Shown: in pieces, positions 21,738-22,401 of the stretch | Numbering within the stretch: the first letter of the stretch is position 1 | Layout: every line of letters begins with the position of its first letter | Source of the DNA: a virus | Virus record (IMG/VR): IMGVR_UViG_3300025037_000007 | Location: 1-22,401 of that record | Length of the DNA stretch: 22,401 nucleotides | Reading direction: 5' to 3' (one strand) | Program-made: the position numbers and the translations under genes | The notes under the pieces: generated by a model | The model's database searches: none | Seen by the model: the letters and a program-made list of their open reading frames with translations, nothing else | What the model was told of the DNA's origin: nothing

Positions 21738-21908
21738 ATGAGTGCGACATTAGCTGGACTGATAGCAGTTGCTATTTATGCAATTGGTGTACGTATAGGC
21801 CTTTGGATAGGGCGAGGTCACTATCGCCAAGATAATAATAATTTAACTGGCGGTTATTCACCTAAACCAATATTAGGTGTGCGTCCATCACCACCGGGCA
21901 AGGAATAA
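21738..21908 (+). CDS. Small membrane protein of head operon
   Basis: A 56-residue protein with one N-terminal hydrophobic helix (MSATLAGLIAVAIYAIGVRI, then GLWIGRG) and a polar, proline-containing tail. The ATG at 21738 is chosen over 21726 and over a TTG in the terminator stem because GGTGA stands just upstream. Could be a signal-anchored minor protein; no family recognised. Confidence 0.55.
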   Translation: MSATLAGLIAVAIYAIGVRIGLWIGRGHYRQDNNNLTGGYSPKPILGVRPSPPGKE

Positions 21909-21910
21909 AC

Positions 21911-22401
21911 ATGAACTTACAAGCAAAGATTAAGCGCGATATTGATAGTCATGCGCTCATGAGCTGCACAGGGCTTGAGCATCAGCTTGCGTCTATCGAC
22001 TTCAAGGCGCTATCACGATATAGCGATGACGACAGTGAAGCGGCTTATACCGTTGAGAATGGCGTAGCGACTATCGATGTGCGCGGTCTGCTAGTACCTG
22101 AAACCTCAAGCGATTATCGCTCATGGGGTGTGACAGGCTATGCAAACTTAGCGGACTACATTCAGCAAGCCAATGACGACTACGCAGTGTCCAGTATCGT
22201 TTTAGATATTGATAGCGGCGGCGGTTATATCAAGGGAATTGATATTGCAACTGAGGCGATTTATCAATCCACAAAACCGATTGAAACGTTTGTCAGCGGT
22301 GATATGTATTCAGCTGCTTACTGGCTAGGTGCAAGCACAAGCAAGGTTACAGCAGAAGGTCAGCTTAATGGCATTGGCAGCATCGGTGTTTATGTATTGA
22401 T
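21911..22401 (+). CDS. S49 (SppA-like) head maturation protease, partial
   Basis: The first 163 codons of a phage S49 protease, cut by the window edge. These serine proteases cleave scaffold and capsid proteins during head maturation. Seen: VATIDVRGLLVPE (about 52-64), VSSIVLDIDSGGGYIKGID (about 93-111) with the S-G-G-G oxyanion loop, and DMYSAAYWLGAS with probable nucleophile Ser134; INGIGSIGV-like N-G-I-G-S-I-G-V follows. The general-base Lys would lie beyond the edge. AGGA is 6 nt before the ATG. Scaffold and major capsid genes are expected next. Confidence 0.9.
   Translation, partial: MNLQAKIKRDIDSHALMSCTGLEHQLASIDFKALSRYSDDDSEAAYTVENGVATIDVRGLLVPETSSDYRSWGVTGYANLADYIQQANDDYAVSSIVLDIDSGGGYIKGIDIATEAIYQSTKPIETFVSGDMYSAAYWLGASTSKVTAEGQLNGIGSIGVYVL

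Overview
The window is the left two thirds of a lambdoid-style prophage (or temperate siphovirus-like phage) with about 49 supportable features. Host is inferred, not proven: moderate GC, the codon choice and the gene families (YdaS-type Cro, Sak4/DUF669 recombination module, Mu-type head genes) fit a Moraxellaceae bacterium such as Psychrobacter or Moraxella. No chromosomal housekeeping gene, tRNA, rRNA, IS element or CRISPR array is visible. The integrase and att sites are not in the window; an excisionase-like gene at 222-431 suggests the left end lies just outside.

Layout. (1) 222-8269, minus strand: a tightly packed early-left operon, many genes overlapping by 1-8 bp. It encodes an Xis-like protein, small accessory proteins (one DUF551-like), an SF2 helicase, a Cas4/RecB-like PD-(D/E)XK nuclease with Fe-S cysteines, a winged-helix-like protein, a DUF669 ssDNA-binding protein, a Sak4-like ATPase and a small membrane protein. 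Together these form a recombination/replication module driven from a well-formed pL at 8481-8509. (2) 8481-10758: the immunity region. Three operator-like sites overlap pL and three more lie between cI and cro, all built on TACTAC-N5-GTAGTA. Between the two operator clusters lie a Panacea-domain antitoxin with a YafO-like candidate toxin, three consecutive leftward terminators, a 36-codon ORF and the LexA-like S24 repressor. (3) 10772-15959, plus strand: cro, six small early genes, an HNH/AP2-like homing endonuclease candidate, a primase-polymerase/helicase, a striking dyad-symmetric noncoding block (15216-15442) and RusA. (4) 16013-16480: a Q-type antiterminator, whose 3' end overlaps a good sigma70 promoter followed at once by an intrinsic terminator, the pR'-tR' arrangement. 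(5) 16824-22401: terminase subunits, then Mu-type portal, MuF head protein and an S49 head protease that runs off the right edge.

How it works together (inference from layout and families): CI holds pL and pR off through six operators while the cI/TA block is expressed and insulated by three terminators. After induction the left operon supplies recombination and helicase functions, the right operon makes primase-helicase and Q, and Q allows transcription through two terminators into packaging and head genes.

The most unusual object is the 227-bp block after the primase. Its two 72-bp arms mirror each other about position 15324, yet a 15-bp core inside each arm is in direct rather than inverted orientation. 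It is a strong candidate for the phage replication origin and looks undescribed.
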